Shown piece by piece: positions 11,253 through 22,701 of a stretch of 64,000 bases of DNA. Location of the stretch: assembly GCA_032716605.1 (NCBI GenBank), contig CM064518.1, forward strand, positions 45,097,526-45,161,525, read 5' to 3'. The position numbers were made by a program, and so were the translations under genes. Below the pieces are notes generated by a model that worked only from the letters and a program-made list of their open reading frames with translations, was not told the origin of the DNA and searched no databases. Each line of letters begins with the position of its first letter. Position 1 is the first letter of the stretch. This DNA comes from Paralithodes platypus. Its lineage: Eukaryota > Arthropoda > Malacostraca > Decapoda > Lithodidae.

Positions 11253-11295
11253 TGTTCAGCTTGATTGAATCCCTTAGGAACTGATTTATCGATAG

Positions 11296-11642
11296 TTAAG
11301 GGGGTAGTGCTTGTTTTTTGGGCTATATATTTATCTATTAATTAATTTTTGAGTTTCCTCATTACATCTCCATCAAGCTTAAAAAACGCCTCCTACACCC
11401 CCTTTCAAGATAAATTTGTACATTTTTAGGTACAAAAATGGTCCGGTCGGAGGCCGGTTTCTTCTAAAAATACAGGCTCGCTTTCGCTCGCCAGGACAAA
11501 ATCGACACTTAAATGGCATAATAATATTGACAAATGAAGGGCGAAAGGTCTCACAATCGCCAAAATAACGGAACGAGCGTCTTACAATCTCAAGACGAAT
11601 ATGCTGGGAGAAGGGGGTCCAGAAAAACAAAACAAAACAAAA
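11296..11642 (-). mobile_element. Family C element, right end lost
   Basis: Starts TTAAGGGGGTAGTGC in minus orientation and carries the family motifs. It ends in AAAACAAAACAAAAC before the 31-bp array, without a TTAA. Confidence 0.8.
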
Positions 11643-11667
11643 TGCTCGATACTTATTAGAAAACTGT

Positions 11668-11826
11668 GCAACTGCAGTATCCCTACATCCTAATATTGCC
11701 AACTGCAATATCCCTACATCCTAATATTGCCAACTGCAATATCCCTACATCCTAATATTGCCAACTGCAATATCCCTACATCGTAATATTGCCAACTGCA
11801 ATATCCCTACATCCTAATATTGCCAA
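11668..11826. repeat. 31-bp minisatellite
   Basis: About five units beginning AACTGCAATATCCCTACATC with little divergence. Confidence 0.95.
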
Positions 11827-11957
11827 CTTTTCCTAACTAACGACACATTTCGCTACCAAATGTTCGTAACAGCCGAGTAATTAATATTGGGACTTGCCAC
11901 TTTACCATCAACTGGATACACAGCGAGGATAGGGAGACGAGAGGGGGGGGGGGGGTA

Positions 11958-12318
11958 TTAAGGGGGTAGTGTATTTATTTTCGCCAATTTACTTACTTAT
12001 TTATATATAATCTAATTTTCTCGCTAGACCTTCATCAAGTTTAAGAAAAGACACTTCCAAGGTGATAAATTTGTAAATTTTTCGGTAGAAAAATGCATAG
12101 GGCGAAGGCCGGTTCCTCCTAAATTTACAGGCTCGCAATCGGTCACCAGGATAAAATCGACACCTAAGTAGCACGAAAGGTGTTAATATTGACAAAGAAA
12201 TGAGACGAAAGGTCTTAAAGTCGACAACATAATGGGGCGAACATCTTAAAATCTCAAAACTAATGGGACTAAACGTGACTGAGAAGGGAGTTCAGAAAAA
12301 AAAATACCTCCTCCTTAA
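11958..12318 (-). mobile_element. Family C TTAA element
   Basis: A complete minus-oriented copy between TTAA sites. The hairpin reads GGGCGAAGGCCGG and the GGCTCGC motif is partly diverged. Confidence 0.85.
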
Positions 12319-12339
12319 AGGGTAATTGATGTGAGGGTG

Positions 12340-12520
12340 ACATGGGTGTGGTGAAGGAGGGAGGGGGGTAGTAGTGAGGTGAAGAAAGGCTATGGTGATA
12401 AGGTGGTGGTATATGGTGGTGATATAGTAAGGTATGGTTGTAGTGGTATGGTAGAGTATATGGGAGGTATGGTAGTGATGGTATACATTATGATAGAGAT
12501 ATAGTGAGGTGCGGTAATAG
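12340..12520. repeat. GGTGATA/GGTATGG-rich simple repeat
   Basis: Irregular G/T/A-rich units. Its open frames are compositional. Confidence 0.8.
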
Positions 12521-13280
12521 TGAGTGGGTTGGCACGGACTCTGGTTGAAGTGTTGACACTGATAAGAGCTCTAACGACCTCATCCACTATATCAGTTCTA
12601 TATTAATATAAAATAGTTCTTTATTATTCTGCTCGCGCCTTGAAAATTGAAGAGAATGACGATCTACATATGTTATACTTCTAACATAGGAATAATATAG
12701 ATTACCCAAACATACTTTGTATTACCTATTTGCTCTCGAAATTTCTATAGGCCTACACAAATTACACAATAATTGGCTATGGATCTGCATAACGTATTAA
12801 TTACTACTTTTGTTGAGGTTATAAGATATATTTTTTTTTTTTTTTTATAAAATTGGTGTGTGTTAATTATAAGTGTTAGTGTAATAGTATGGGGTAGGAC
12901 GTAAGAAGCAGCACTTGGCAAGGGAGCCGTGGGCGGTGGCTGGTGGATGGGTGGGTGGAGGTGGGCACTGGTCAGGTTGGCACCATTCCACCACCACCAC
13001 CACCCAACAAATACACCACCTTTTATGAGTAGACCATTATAGTGATACTGATATAGCCTTAATTTAATCCTTAAAACTAAAGCCAAATATGAGGTCAGGG
13101 GGCCAGGGGTGGAGAATGGCCAATAATGAATTGTTAACGGTGAACGTGTGGCCTTCAAGGTTTTGTTATTAAGTTACAGTACCATACCGGGCAGCAGGTA
13201 GATGGTTGGTTAAGGTGTGGTGTATAGTGTGATGGTGTACCTGGCCCCCTGATCATAAATAACGTTATCTTTCACTATAC

Positions 13281-13455
13281 CTTTCTTGGGAATGTGCGTC
13301 CGCACATCCACGCCTCCACCAGGAGCACCGAATGGTGCTGATACTTTTTGGGGCGCGGGGGCCGCCGGAGCCTTAAATGGGGTGAAGGTGGGAAGAGGAG
13401 CCGCCATGGGCGCTGCGGGGGCCTGGACAGGGACAGGAGCAGGGATCGGCGCCGG
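13281..13455 (-). CDS. Zasp52: Zasp exon e13: Pro/Ala linker before LIM2
   Basis: Fifty-eight codons plus one base. The acceptor is TTTTCTCACCGTTGCAG and the donor AAGAAAG followed by GTATAG. The peptide begins PAPIPAPVPVQAPAAPMAAP and ends VDVRTHIPKKG. A Pro-Lys-Lys/Arg-Gly segment just before LIM2 is usual in long Zasp and Enigma proteins, so the next exon should begin LIM2. No such exon is visible between here and the left edge, so the gene most likely continues beyond it. Confidence 0.85.
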
Positions 13456-13829
13456 CTGCAACGGTGAGAAAACACGTTAGTGATGTACACACCAGCGGGG
13501 CGGGTGACGGGCGGAGTTCCCCCCCGTGCCGGACGTGGGCGGCGGGGGAGGCTACCCCGCCCTGATACTACTGGATGTTGTGGTGTCACTCATAGGTAAC
13601 AACACTCACCCAGTAATACCAACCCAACCCGCACTAAGCTAGACTGACTGGCGGAGTGAGTGCAGGTTAGCTGGCGCCCTCAACAATAGTAAGGCACAAA
13701 ATGTTCATTGTATCAAATAGCAACACTATGAATAATTACAGAGAGGCAGCGTGTGTCAAGACGCTGGCCTAAAGTGGACTGAACTGCTGGCCAGCCAGTA
13801 TCATGCGCGGGGGTCATGCGCCACCCTAC
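13456..13829. other. Intron e12-e13
   Basis: A 374-bp intron with G+C-rich sequence close to both exons. No repeat or further exon is seen. Confidence 0.75.
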
Positions 13830-14435
13830 CTCCTTTAGTGGAACAGCAGGTGGGGGCTGAGGGGCCGCCAGGGGGGCTCCCACCTCCCCTGCCGTCCCCC
13901 CCTCCCTCACTGCCGCCTCTGGTGCTACGCCAACTAGTCCATCATCCTCTGATTGTAGACCGGAGGCTGATTCGGGGGCGAGGGGGATCTCTGTAGTAGC
14001 CAATTCAGGTTCTTTTGCAGGTTCTGTATCTACAGAAGGTTGCTCCTCAGTTGGTTCTTCTGGTGTGGGTACCGATTCTGGTACAACTGGTAATTCTGGT
14101 TCAACCACAGCAGCTTGTTCTGGTTCAGATACGGCCTCTGGTTCTACTACAGGTTCTTGTATAGGCTCTGGTTCTACTTCCACTTTAGATGGAATTTCAG
14201 GTTCGATTGAAGCCGGTGGTTCTGATGGTGGTGCCTGTTCAAGTACCTCAACTTGTTCTAGTGCCACCGGGGGCTCTGTCTGTGGTTCAGACTGGGGCAG
14301 GTCTGTGGGTTCTGCCTGTTGTGTATCACTGCAGGGTTCGGGTTGAGCCTGAACCTCTAGCTGAGACTGTTCTGCGAGGTGAGGCTCTTCCTGCAGGACC
14401 TCGGCAGCCAGAGGCGCAGCCGGGGCAACCTCGGC
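13830..14435 (-). CDS. Zasp52: Zasp exon e12: long Glu/Pro-rich exon
   Basis: Two hundred and two codons, phase 0 at both ends. The acceptor is CCACTACTACTTTCAG and the donor AAGGAG followed by GTAGGG. The peptide begins AEVAPAAPLAAEVLQEEPHL and carries many EP, EPE and VEP motifs, for example VEVEPEPIQEPVVEPEAVSE. It ends in a Gly/Ala/Pro stretch (APQPPPAVPLKE). It is strongly acidic, with Glu, Pro and Val making up most residues and no Trp or predicted fold. This is the largest part of the proposed spring-like segment. The opposite strand is open over part of it (14065-14554) and is treated as a shadow. Confidence 0.87.
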
Positions 14436-14857
14436 CTGAAAGTAGTAGTGGAGTGGTGGTGGTGGCGGCCACAACAACAACAACGCTAATCAACTACAGA
14501 CAACACTGGGGGAGGGATCATGCACCCACCTCTTATACTTTATATCTTCATTAACGAATCGTAAGGCATAGGATGCTGCTTTCTTTGTCACCTATACAGA
14601 ACATACACGCATGCACACAAGAATTCCATTCTCGGTAAAGTTAACTAGAGCGCAGAACACTAGCATACAACGTAACACATCCAATAACTATTGATGATAC
14701 TTAATCATTCAAAAGTATATTCGTTTTATAGTCATTTCAGATTATGAATCAAACCCAACCTAGGGTTACTATCATGCTTGGTTTTCCGTAAATTGGAGTG
14801 AATCTAAAATTTAGGGTTGCATGCACAATGACGTGCATTGTTTTGGGCTGTGTCTTT

Positions 14858-15070
14858 TTAACCCATTCAGTATCGGTGCCGTCCTTTTAACTTTATTCTG
14901 GCTAATATTAGGCAATTTTGTTCACTTTAAAAAGGGTATCAGGCAATTAACAGGCTTCGAACTGTCTTACCTAACCCTTTTTACTACCAGATTCTTCTTA
15001 AACTGCACACAATCGTCTAAAATTGGCTAGAATAAAATACAAAAGACGTCGCCGGTACAGAAGCGGTTAA
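14858..15070. mobile_element. Family A TTAA element
   Basis: Left TTAACCCATTCAGTATCGG, right GACGTCGCCGGTACAGAAGC before GGTTAA. Confidence 0.87.
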
Positions 15071-15954
15071 TGTGACTGTGTAGTAAGACCAGGCCATGCT
15101 GACGGTCACTCACCTAATAACTAGAAGTATACATCATCGGTCTTTCTTTACATCTTAAGGATCGATCAACCTGCAGACTATTACACTGAAAATTTAGTAG
15201 TTCTTGCAAAAATACACTTCCTACGATTTTTCCATTTAAAATAATAAGATCAGTTTATGAAATTACGACTATTAATATGTGTTTTCAGGTAATGTGCTAC
15301 TTATCATAATTACAGTATATATTTATGTCGAATCTACAGTACTATATTTTGTTTTCTCTCTAAAAAGTTGGTAAACATGCATGTAGAACCTACACTTTAA
15401 AATCCAAGATGCTTTTAGTCTGCATGCACCCTGCTTTTTATGGCCATAAGCATGTGCTTACGATAATTACATTCTGTGTTCCGTTCAGAGGCCAATGCAT
15501 TTAATAGTGATACTCATAATATGCATTCATTATGTTGTAGATCACATGATATCGTCAGTAATGCATTTCAAAATTTCCATTCAGATTAGTCCTATTGCAT
15601 TTAATATGATCTAAACTAGAACGTTGCATTGTTGTAAGATGATGCCTAATTGTGAAAACAAGTATTTAATCGTATCATGATATTCGTGCCATTCATTACA
15701 AACAAACGAGATGTGATTTCGAGGTGAAGTATTGGTTAGGTTATCAAACACTTCTTTCACGTAGATGAAGTAATGTATATATAATTATTATATATCCATA
15801 CTTGTGTCAATAATGTTTATATAGCTATAGCTAACCTGTAAGACTTAAATGATAAAACTATGTCAGATAATCCGTTGGTTACGAGATCATTCCTTATTGC
15901 GTTTATCGAACACAATATACCACAGGCAGCTATAATCGACGGATAATCAAGCGT

Positions 15955-16350
15955 TTTTGCCCCAATAATTTGGCGATTTTAAGAAGTTTTCTTTAGTTTG
16001 AAGGGGGTCAGGGGTGATTATTTTTGTTTGAAAGGGATCAGAGGGGCGTATCTTTGTTTGAGGGGGGTTAGGGTGTATTTTGGCTTGAAGGGGGTCAGAA
16101 GGCCGAATTTTAGTTTGAAAGGGGCCAGGGGGAGTCTTTTAGCTTGAAGGGGGTCAGGGGGGCGTATTTTAGCTTGAAGGGGGTCAGACGGCCGAATTTT
16201 AGTTTGAAAGGGGCCAGGTGAGCCTTTAAGGTTGAAGGGGGTCAGGGGGGTGTATTTTAGTTTGAAGGGGGGGGGGGGTTTCAGGGGGCGTACCTTTGCT
16301 TGAGGGCGAGTCAGGGGGCGTATATTTGCTTAAAGGGGGTCAGGGGGACG
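15955..16350 (+). repeat. G-rich minisatellite grown from a C element
   Basis: A short C remnant (GCCCCAATAATTTGGCGATT) is followed by about eleven units of roughly 31 bp, such as TTGAAGGGGGTCAGGGGGGC. The unit matches the C interior that reads CTTGAAAGGGGGTCAAGGGG. Confidence 0.88.
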
Positions 16351-16586
16351 CTACTCTACGCTGCATTCCAAATTCTGACATTGCCGAAGAACAGACATTC
16401 TCTAAATTTATGTAAAAAGTGTCTATAGTAAGTAATAATATAAATTTTACGTATATAATTAATCGCTAAGGATGAATGTATCGCTACACCAGTGTTTTGA
16501 ATAGATAGCAAGATTGTACTTTTGCAAAACCAACAAATTTAAAGTATAACGTCTGATTCCATTCACTGTCTCCTCATTCGTGACCT

Positions 16587-16808
16587 TTACCCCTTGAGGA
16601 TTATGACGCGTTTTGATAGTTTAGTCAGGCTAGTATTAGACGATTTTATTCGGACTAGGAAAGGTATATGGAAGTCAAAGGGTTAATTGAGATAGTATTG
16701 ACCCTTTTGATGCCCAACAGATCATTTCTAAGTTGTATAAAATCGTCTAATGCATGTAAAATAGCCAGAATAAACTGCCAAAACTAGCCACACTCCTCAC
16801 GGGGTTAA
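16587..16808. mobile_element. Family B element
   Basis: Left end CCCCTTGAGGATTATGACGC, right end decayed before GGGGTTAA. The left TTAA has changed to TTAC. Confidence 0.78.
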
Positions 16809-17155
16809 ACTGTGGCACCATTCTGTCACTGGTGGAAGAACTAGTAGCTAGGATATGGTACTAGTTGACTATTTCCGGAACTAAGGCTTTAACTGGAGTT
16901 CATGCTCATGTAAACTATAGCAGGCAATTGTTCTTATAGGATTTCCTTGAATGAGTGGAAGGATATTCTTGCAAGGTATACGTCTGTGTGTGTGTGCGTG
17001 TGAGTGTGCGTGTGTGTATAAGATTATAGCAGGCACTTAACGTAAGTGTTGTTTTCTTTGGCTAAATAAGTGGAATATGTTTTGCGAGGTATGAATCCAT
17101 GTTGTGTATAGTCCGCGCCCGAACGCGCACACGCGTGCGTATGTGAGGTGTGTGT

Positions 17156-17177
17156 GAAGTGTATGGGTGTGTGCGTG

Positions 17178-17227
<50 letters not shown>
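17156..17227. repeat. (GT)n microsatellite
   Basis: A long GT run preceded by imperfect GT-rich units. Confidence 0.95.
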
Positions 17228-17228
<1 letters not shown>

Positions 17229-17320
17229 GAAGTGTATGTTTGTAGGGCAGTAATGTCCGGAGCCCCAAGCTATACATCACCCAGGCCGGGAGTTGTTTTA
17301 GCACCCCACATTAGGCAGTA

Positions 17321-17582
17321 GGTACACTCGGATGCCATAGTCTCTAGCCCACTCATAAATATTCCTGGACTTCACCTATTTCTAATTATGGAAATACATC
17401 TCTGAAAACGAATGTATGAATATAATTGTATATACATCAACTACAAAACTATATATACTATCTATTGAAAAGAAAATCTATACACAAAAATAATCCAGAT
17501 AGTCAAATTTGCACAAAGAAAAACATAGGGGGTCCAGGAATTCCTATGAGGGGGCTCGAGTCTATGGTACCCGAGTGTACCT
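17321..17582. mobile_element. Family D MITE
   Basis: Inverted ends GTACACTCGGATGCCATAG and CTATGGTACCCGAGTGTAC. The AT-rich interior contains CACCTATTTCTAATTATGG and is shared with 27193 and 5558. Confidence 0.8.
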
Positions 17583-17613
17583 AGGACACCAAGGCTCCCA
17601 CCACACACCGCTT

Positions 17614-17828
17614 TTAACCCCTTCTGTACCGTCGACATCCATTTCACTATATTCTGGCTACTACTAATCGATTGTATTCAGTTTAGGAAGGATCTCTAGC
17701 AGTTATAAGGCTCCAAACTATCTCAATCAACCCTTTTAACTACCACAGATCATTCCTAAGCTGCATACAATCGTGTAAATATAGCTAGAATATAACATAA
17801 GAGACGTCGCTGGTACAGAAAGGGTTAA
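17614..17828. mobile_element. Family A TTAA element
   Basis: Left end CCCCTTCTGTACCGTCGAC, right end GACGTCGCTGGTACAGAAAG. It is a palindromic 215-bp element sharing its right TTAA with the next copy. Confidence 0.9.
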
Positions 17829-18043
17829 CCCCTACAGTACCGGCGACGGCTTTTTGTTTGAATTCTAGCTGTAATTAGACGATTTTATGAAGCTTAGGAA
17901 GGATATATGTTGGCTAAAATGATTGATTAATTGAGATAGTCTGTAATCTTTTAACGGGTAAACATCCTTCTTAAGCTGAATAAAACCGTCTAATAGTTGC
18001 CAGACTATAATGAAAAGGACGTCAGCGGTACAGAATAGGTTAA
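17825..18043. mobile_element. Family A TTAA element
   Basis: Left end CCCCTACAGTACCGGCGAC, right end GACGTCAGCGGTACAGAAT. It lies head to tail with the preceding copy. Confidence 0.88.
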
Positions 18044-18105
18044 GGTATCTACTTGATCGACTCCTTACACCCATAAACAGTAGATACGGAATACGCACTA
18101 GTGAA

Positions 18106-18325
18106 TTATCCCCTTGAGGACCATGACGGGTTTTTACACTTTATTTGGGCTATCACCAGACGATTTTATACAGCTTAGGAGGAATCTGTGGCAATTAAAG
18201 GGGTAAAGGATGTCTCAATTAACCCTCTGACTTCCACACACCCTTCCCAATCTGAATAGAATCATCTGACAGACAGTAGCCGGAATAAAATGCCAAAACG
18301 CATCTTAACCCTCAAGGTGTTAGTA
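18106..18325. mobile_element. Family B element
   Basis: Left end CCCCTTGAGGACCATGACGG, right end ACGCATCTTAACCCTCAAGG. The TTAA sites have decayed. Confidence 0.75.
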
Positions 18326-18666
18326 AAGTGTAGGTCTGGTGTTGCCTTTGTGTACTAACTGTCCCATGTCGGCGTACTAAAATAATTCGCGGACTGGATA
18401 GATTCCTACTGAAGGAGGTTCGGTGCCTCAGTTCTCCAGCAGGAAGGTAACTGAGTCCTGGCAGCATATTGGGCCAGGTACTCTAAGGACTCGCAAGTGT
18501 ATATTAATGGGAGGATTGCATAAACTTTAATTTAACCCTTTAAAGATCCAACTAAAAGGTTGTGCAATAGGTCGTGTTTGTGTGTGTATGTGTGTGTGTG
18601 TGTGTGAGTATCCATGGCAGGTATATGGCGCAAGAAGCCTCCGGAACAACTAGTAGCCAGGAGTAC

Positions 18667-18882
18667 CTCAGGCGCTGGGGCGGGTGCGGGTGTAGGCTGT
18701 GGTTCTGGCTCTGGGGGTGCCTGTACTGGTGATGGGGCCTGTACTGGTGCCGGTGCCTGTACTGGTGATGGGGCCTGTACTGGTGCCGGTGCCTGTACTG
18801 GTGCCGGTGCCTGTACTGGTGCTTGAGGCGCCTCAACAACCGGTGCAGAGACCGGCGCGGGCTGGGGTGGGGTGGCCACGGG
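18667..18882 (-). CDS. Zasp52: Zasp exon e11: Pro-Ala-Gln repeat cassette
   Basis: Seventy-two codons, phase 0 at both ends. The acceptor is CTTGACACTTACAG and the donor GAG followed by GTACTC. The core is a run of PVQAPA / PVQAPS hexapeptides, mirrored in the DNA as 18-bp units (CCAGTACAGGCACCGGCA and a CCCCATCA variant). The end is acidic and Pro-rich (PEPEPQPTPAPAPAPE). Expansion by tandem duplication at DNA level is evident, so the repeat number may vary between individuals. Confidence 0.85.
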
Positions 18883-21040
18883 CTGTAAGTGTCAAGAGGC
18901 GGCCTAGTAAGTGACGCCCTTGTCATCTACTGCCCTTAGGAACTAACGCTAGCCGAGCCAGGGACATGGCACAATTCAGTACTCAGAAACTATGTAAGTA
19001 ACAAAAAATATATCTAATAATAATAATCATAATGATAATAATAATAATACAAATAATCATAATAATAATGAAATAAGAATACAAACAAGAAAACATATTA
19101 ATAAAAAAGTATAAAAAACATTGTCATGCACTAGACATAATTTCGTAGCATAAGATCATTATCAGGAAACTTGTTTTAAAATGTTTGTCGAATCAAATGG
19201 CAACAAATGATTTTACAGTGTCAACCGAGATAAAGCTCTGAACACAATTGTTATGATATTCATGCTGAGGAGTACTTTTCTCTATCTTTTCCTTCTTTCG
19301 CTTTAGGATTTGAGCTTAATATGGAGATTATACAGCCAAAATGATCAAACTAAATTCTTTATCGGAAGGGCGCGTTTTGGCACATCAATTTACTCAACAT
19401 AAATCAAATACAATGCTAGTCACTCTCACGTCCTCGAGAGTCAAAACATACTATAAATCGCAAATACAGTGCTCTAAGCTACAACCAAATAGAAAAAATG
19501 GCCGAATTACTACAATAAACTAAGATATAATGTCCCTATTTGAGCTTGTGAGAAGGTTATGTATTTAGAATTAGATAGTTTAGCTTTGAAGTTGGCAATC
19601 ATTTTGGCTTTGAATTACAATTTTTTACCATTGAAATGGCTGAAATGAAACAATACACAAATATGACTTCACTGCAAGCATTATATTATACACAATATCG
19701 TGCAATATCATTGTATATACACAGGCGTGGGTTTTTTGTGAGGCGGCTGAGTTGAATTTTATAGGTCTGGAGGTACCGTGAAACACCCTCCCTCAGCCCG
19801 GGCAGAAAGCAAACTGAAGTGATTTTGTTGCTTCATAGGGGGTTCATAAAGGTTACCATATAATTCCATTGAACTCAACTGAGGGGTAAGTTCTTCTACC
19901 AAATATGATGCGGGTCAGCCAAAAATTTAATTTTTTGTGAATATTTTTAAAGTTTATGGCGTCTTTAGCATCATCGTGCACTAAAGAGTTTGGCACTGTC
20001 ATGACGCTAAAAGCGTAATCGTGTATCAGAGGGCTAACATATAATAACAAGAGCCTTTGCATAACAACAAGATATATTATTTTGAAATGTCTAATCACTT
20101 TCCGCTTCAACATAGCGATATTAATTCAAGCCAGGCGGGAGACGTATATGTACGTTTTGTGATTCCTGAGCAAATGTGGACGTTTGAAAATGCGCCCTAG
20201 TTCAACTCCTTGTTTTTATGACGAAAATATATATCCGTGGCATAGTTGGAAGGATTGAAGAGAGAGAGAGAGAGAGAGAAAGAGGGCACCTGTCCCTGGT
20301 TCAGCACTTGATAGTCCCGTATCTCACCCATTGTAAACATAAGGTTGAATAAAGCAAAGTAAAAGCATGAAATAAACATATTTTAAAGCATATAAACTGT
20401 GCAAAGGCAAACTTAGAATTAATAAAGATGACTTGCTACCCTGAAATAAAGAAAATTATAAAAAGCAGTAACATAAATGTTGCAACCGAAAAAATAAAAC
20501 AGACTTTTACAAAAGGAGTAACTACTCAAGATAACCCGGAATGGTATGTGGAAGATGTTGAGGTGTGGTTGGTCATGCTCCCTGATGCCCATTAAAACCG
20601 TTATTAACATCAGTAAGAACGACCTCTACTTGCAACAATCTAAGCTAATCAAGTATTCCTTTCGTGCACCACCTATTCTCAACTCTCCTACCCCTTATCT
20701 ACCAGCAGCACATGCAAAGACATGTGTATTTATCTGCTAGTGTAATGTTAAAGTAAACTTGACGCTGTAACATGCACCATTTAGACAGAGGTAACTGACT
20801 TTTCTCTTGTGACTCGACCATGCATGCAGCATGCTCAGTGTTCTCCGGTAAGAATTCCACCACCACCATTACTGAGACCATGTAAGTGAACCACAGACCA
20901 GTGGCGGACCTAAGAATAGTAGACCATGATTGGACCAACGCCGGCAGCGTTCTTCGCTGGCTATACCGGCGAGGCTACAAGCTACTGTACGTGCGAGGAG
21001 TGAGCGAGGCGTGCGTGCTTGTTGCGGGCTGTCAGTATAC
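18883..21040. other. Intron e10-e11
   Basis: AT-rich, with an AAT/ATAATC-rich patch (19016-19085) and a short GA repeat (20257-20285). Small open frames here have no coding character. Confidence 0.7.
19016..19085. repeat. AAT/ATC-rich simple repeat
   Basis: Interrupted TAATAATAATC units. Confidence 0.85.
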
Positions 21041-21205
21041 CTCTGGGGGCTGGGGTTCTTCTGGCTGTGGTTCAGGCTCGGGCTCTGCTACTGGTTCTGG
21101 TTCTGCGAAGACAGGTTCCGGCTCCGGCTCCGGCTCTGGCACTGGCTCTGGCTCTGGTTGTAACAGAGGTTCTGGTTGAAGTTCAGGAACCGGGACTGGC
21201 TCGGG
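21041..21205 (-). CDS. Zasp52: Zasp exon e10: Pro-Glu repeat cassette
   Basis: Fifty-five codons, phase 0 at both ends. The acceptor is CCTGTCTCTTCCAG and the donor CCAGAG followed by GTATAC. The product is an almost pure Pro-Glu alternation (EPEPEPEP, with Val, Leu, Gln and Ala) beginning [20 protein letters not shown]. It is acidic and disordered, similar in composition to the PEVK springs of titin-like proteins. That comparison is mine and says nothing about descent. The reverse-complement frames are also open because of the simple hexanucleotide pattern. Confidence 0.85.
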
Positions 21206-22605
21206 CTGGAAGAGACAGGTGAGGGGCGGGTGACATGAGGTGGCAGCGCTTGGGACCACCTGTGCCACCCTGCCCACTGGTCTCACCAACTTGGCTGCCC
21301 TCACACCAACACGGAGGGGGTTTATCAGGGAGGCACCGGGTATTTTATGGGCAGTAGTCTCAAACATGGGAAGGGACTTACTCTCTCCTTCTCTCATTGA
21401 ATACATTAAAGGAAAGTTATATAATTTGCCTTCCCAATATTTAGGACTATAGCCCTGTATCTTAATTTACTGGGGTAGCGGTGAACTCAACAAAAGCACA
21501 GGGCAAAACACCAACTGCAGCTAAACTAACAAATTAGATTGAAACAGTCATATTATTAATCTTATTATTCAAAGGTGTGACTATTTGGTAAATCAATAAC
21601 AAAAAGAAATGTAAAAACTTACCGTATGAAACTGGTTAATGAATTGATTCATGCAATTTATCTTCATGCACAATGATTGGTGAGTCAGGCTAATTAATTT
21701 ATCAATGTTGTATTACTCTGAACAATTTATAATAAATACGATAATACGAAAATCAGTTCAGAATGATTATCCAATTTCTCAAAGGTTATAGCTTCTATTA
21801 CTTTCTACTTCTAATTAAACTATATATACTTCTCATTAAAACTAATAAGTTTTAAAACACTTTTAGAGAAAGAGCAAGATCTCTTAAATTTTGGTATTCA
21901 TCGATTACAAAGAAATAGTGTATATCCTTTGTCTTAACGATGGTAAATGTGATGCAATTAACAAAAGGTTAACTACATACACACTCCCTGATGAAGGCGT
22001 GTTAAAGAAATTTAAGTAAATAGATAACTCTGATGAATAAGTCTCATTTCAAATGTTAATAAACCCAAAATCGGTGCCAGCATTAGTGTAGCTAGACACT
22101 TTATATCGTATCCTTTGCCGAGTTCACAGTCACTCTGACACACCTCTCAGACCAATAGCTTTCATTAAAAGTCATATATAACTACAAGAATCATCCTTAC
22201 AAGTAACTGGGCTATATTATCAGCAGAATCTAAATTTAACTTTTTTTTTTTTTTTTGGTTACTAGAACTTTGCATACACAAAGAATAATTAAAATAGAAT
22301 AGCCTTATAGAAATACATCCAATGGTAATGCTGTAATGACTCAGAGTATTGGAAATTGGAAAGGATTTCACTTTCGAGTCATACTTCTACACAACTGTTT
22401 ACATCTGAATACAACAACAGTTAAATTTGCCAGAATAAAACAGGATAGGCCATAAACCAGTCAGATATCTTGCACCAACAGACGTTCATAAATTTCCGAG
22501 GGCAAAGGTTGTAAGAGCTTGGGAGTGATGCGTCTACGGGGCGGCGGCAAGCTAGAGCACACAGCCGGGCACCACCGCTCCCTAGGGTGACTGGCGGTGG
22601 GGTAC
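21206..22605. other. Intron e9-e10
   Basis: Mostly AT-rich unique-looking sequence, with a T run near 22240-22256. Nothing else is recognised. Confidence 0.7.
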
Positions 22606-22701
22606 CTTGGGCAGGGGAACCGGGGCGTATCTGGGTGCTGAGGACGAGCCGAAGGGGGACGAGGGCATGATCCTCACACCACCCACTGGAGGCTTGTAGG
22701 G
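22606..22701 (-). CDS. Zasp52: Zasp exon e9: linker
   Basis: Thirty-two codons, phase 0 at both ends. The acceptor CCCCCCTGGCAG is good and the donor (AAG then GTACCC) is weaker. The peptide begins PYKPPVGGVRIMPSSPFGSS and ends PVPLPK. No fold is visible. The symmetric phase suggests a cassette exon. Confidence 0.82.

Larger units (their letters stand above)
14436..18666. other. Intron e11-e12
   Basis: Contains TTAA elements, a G-rich minisatellite (16000-16350), GT repeats and a TA-flanked MITE, all listed separately. 15071-15950 is AT-rich sequence with nothing recognisable. Confidence 0.7.

Noticed and set aside
11379..11708. Minus-strand peptides with CRFCPGERKRACIFRRN-like sequence, recurring in several C copies
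   Set aside because: The similarity between copies follows from shared element DNA. Frames are broken differently in each copy and no start is conserved.
13286..14554. Plus-strand Gly/Thr/Ser-rich open frames
   Set aside because: They are complements of Pro/Glu/Ala-rich exons e12 and e13.
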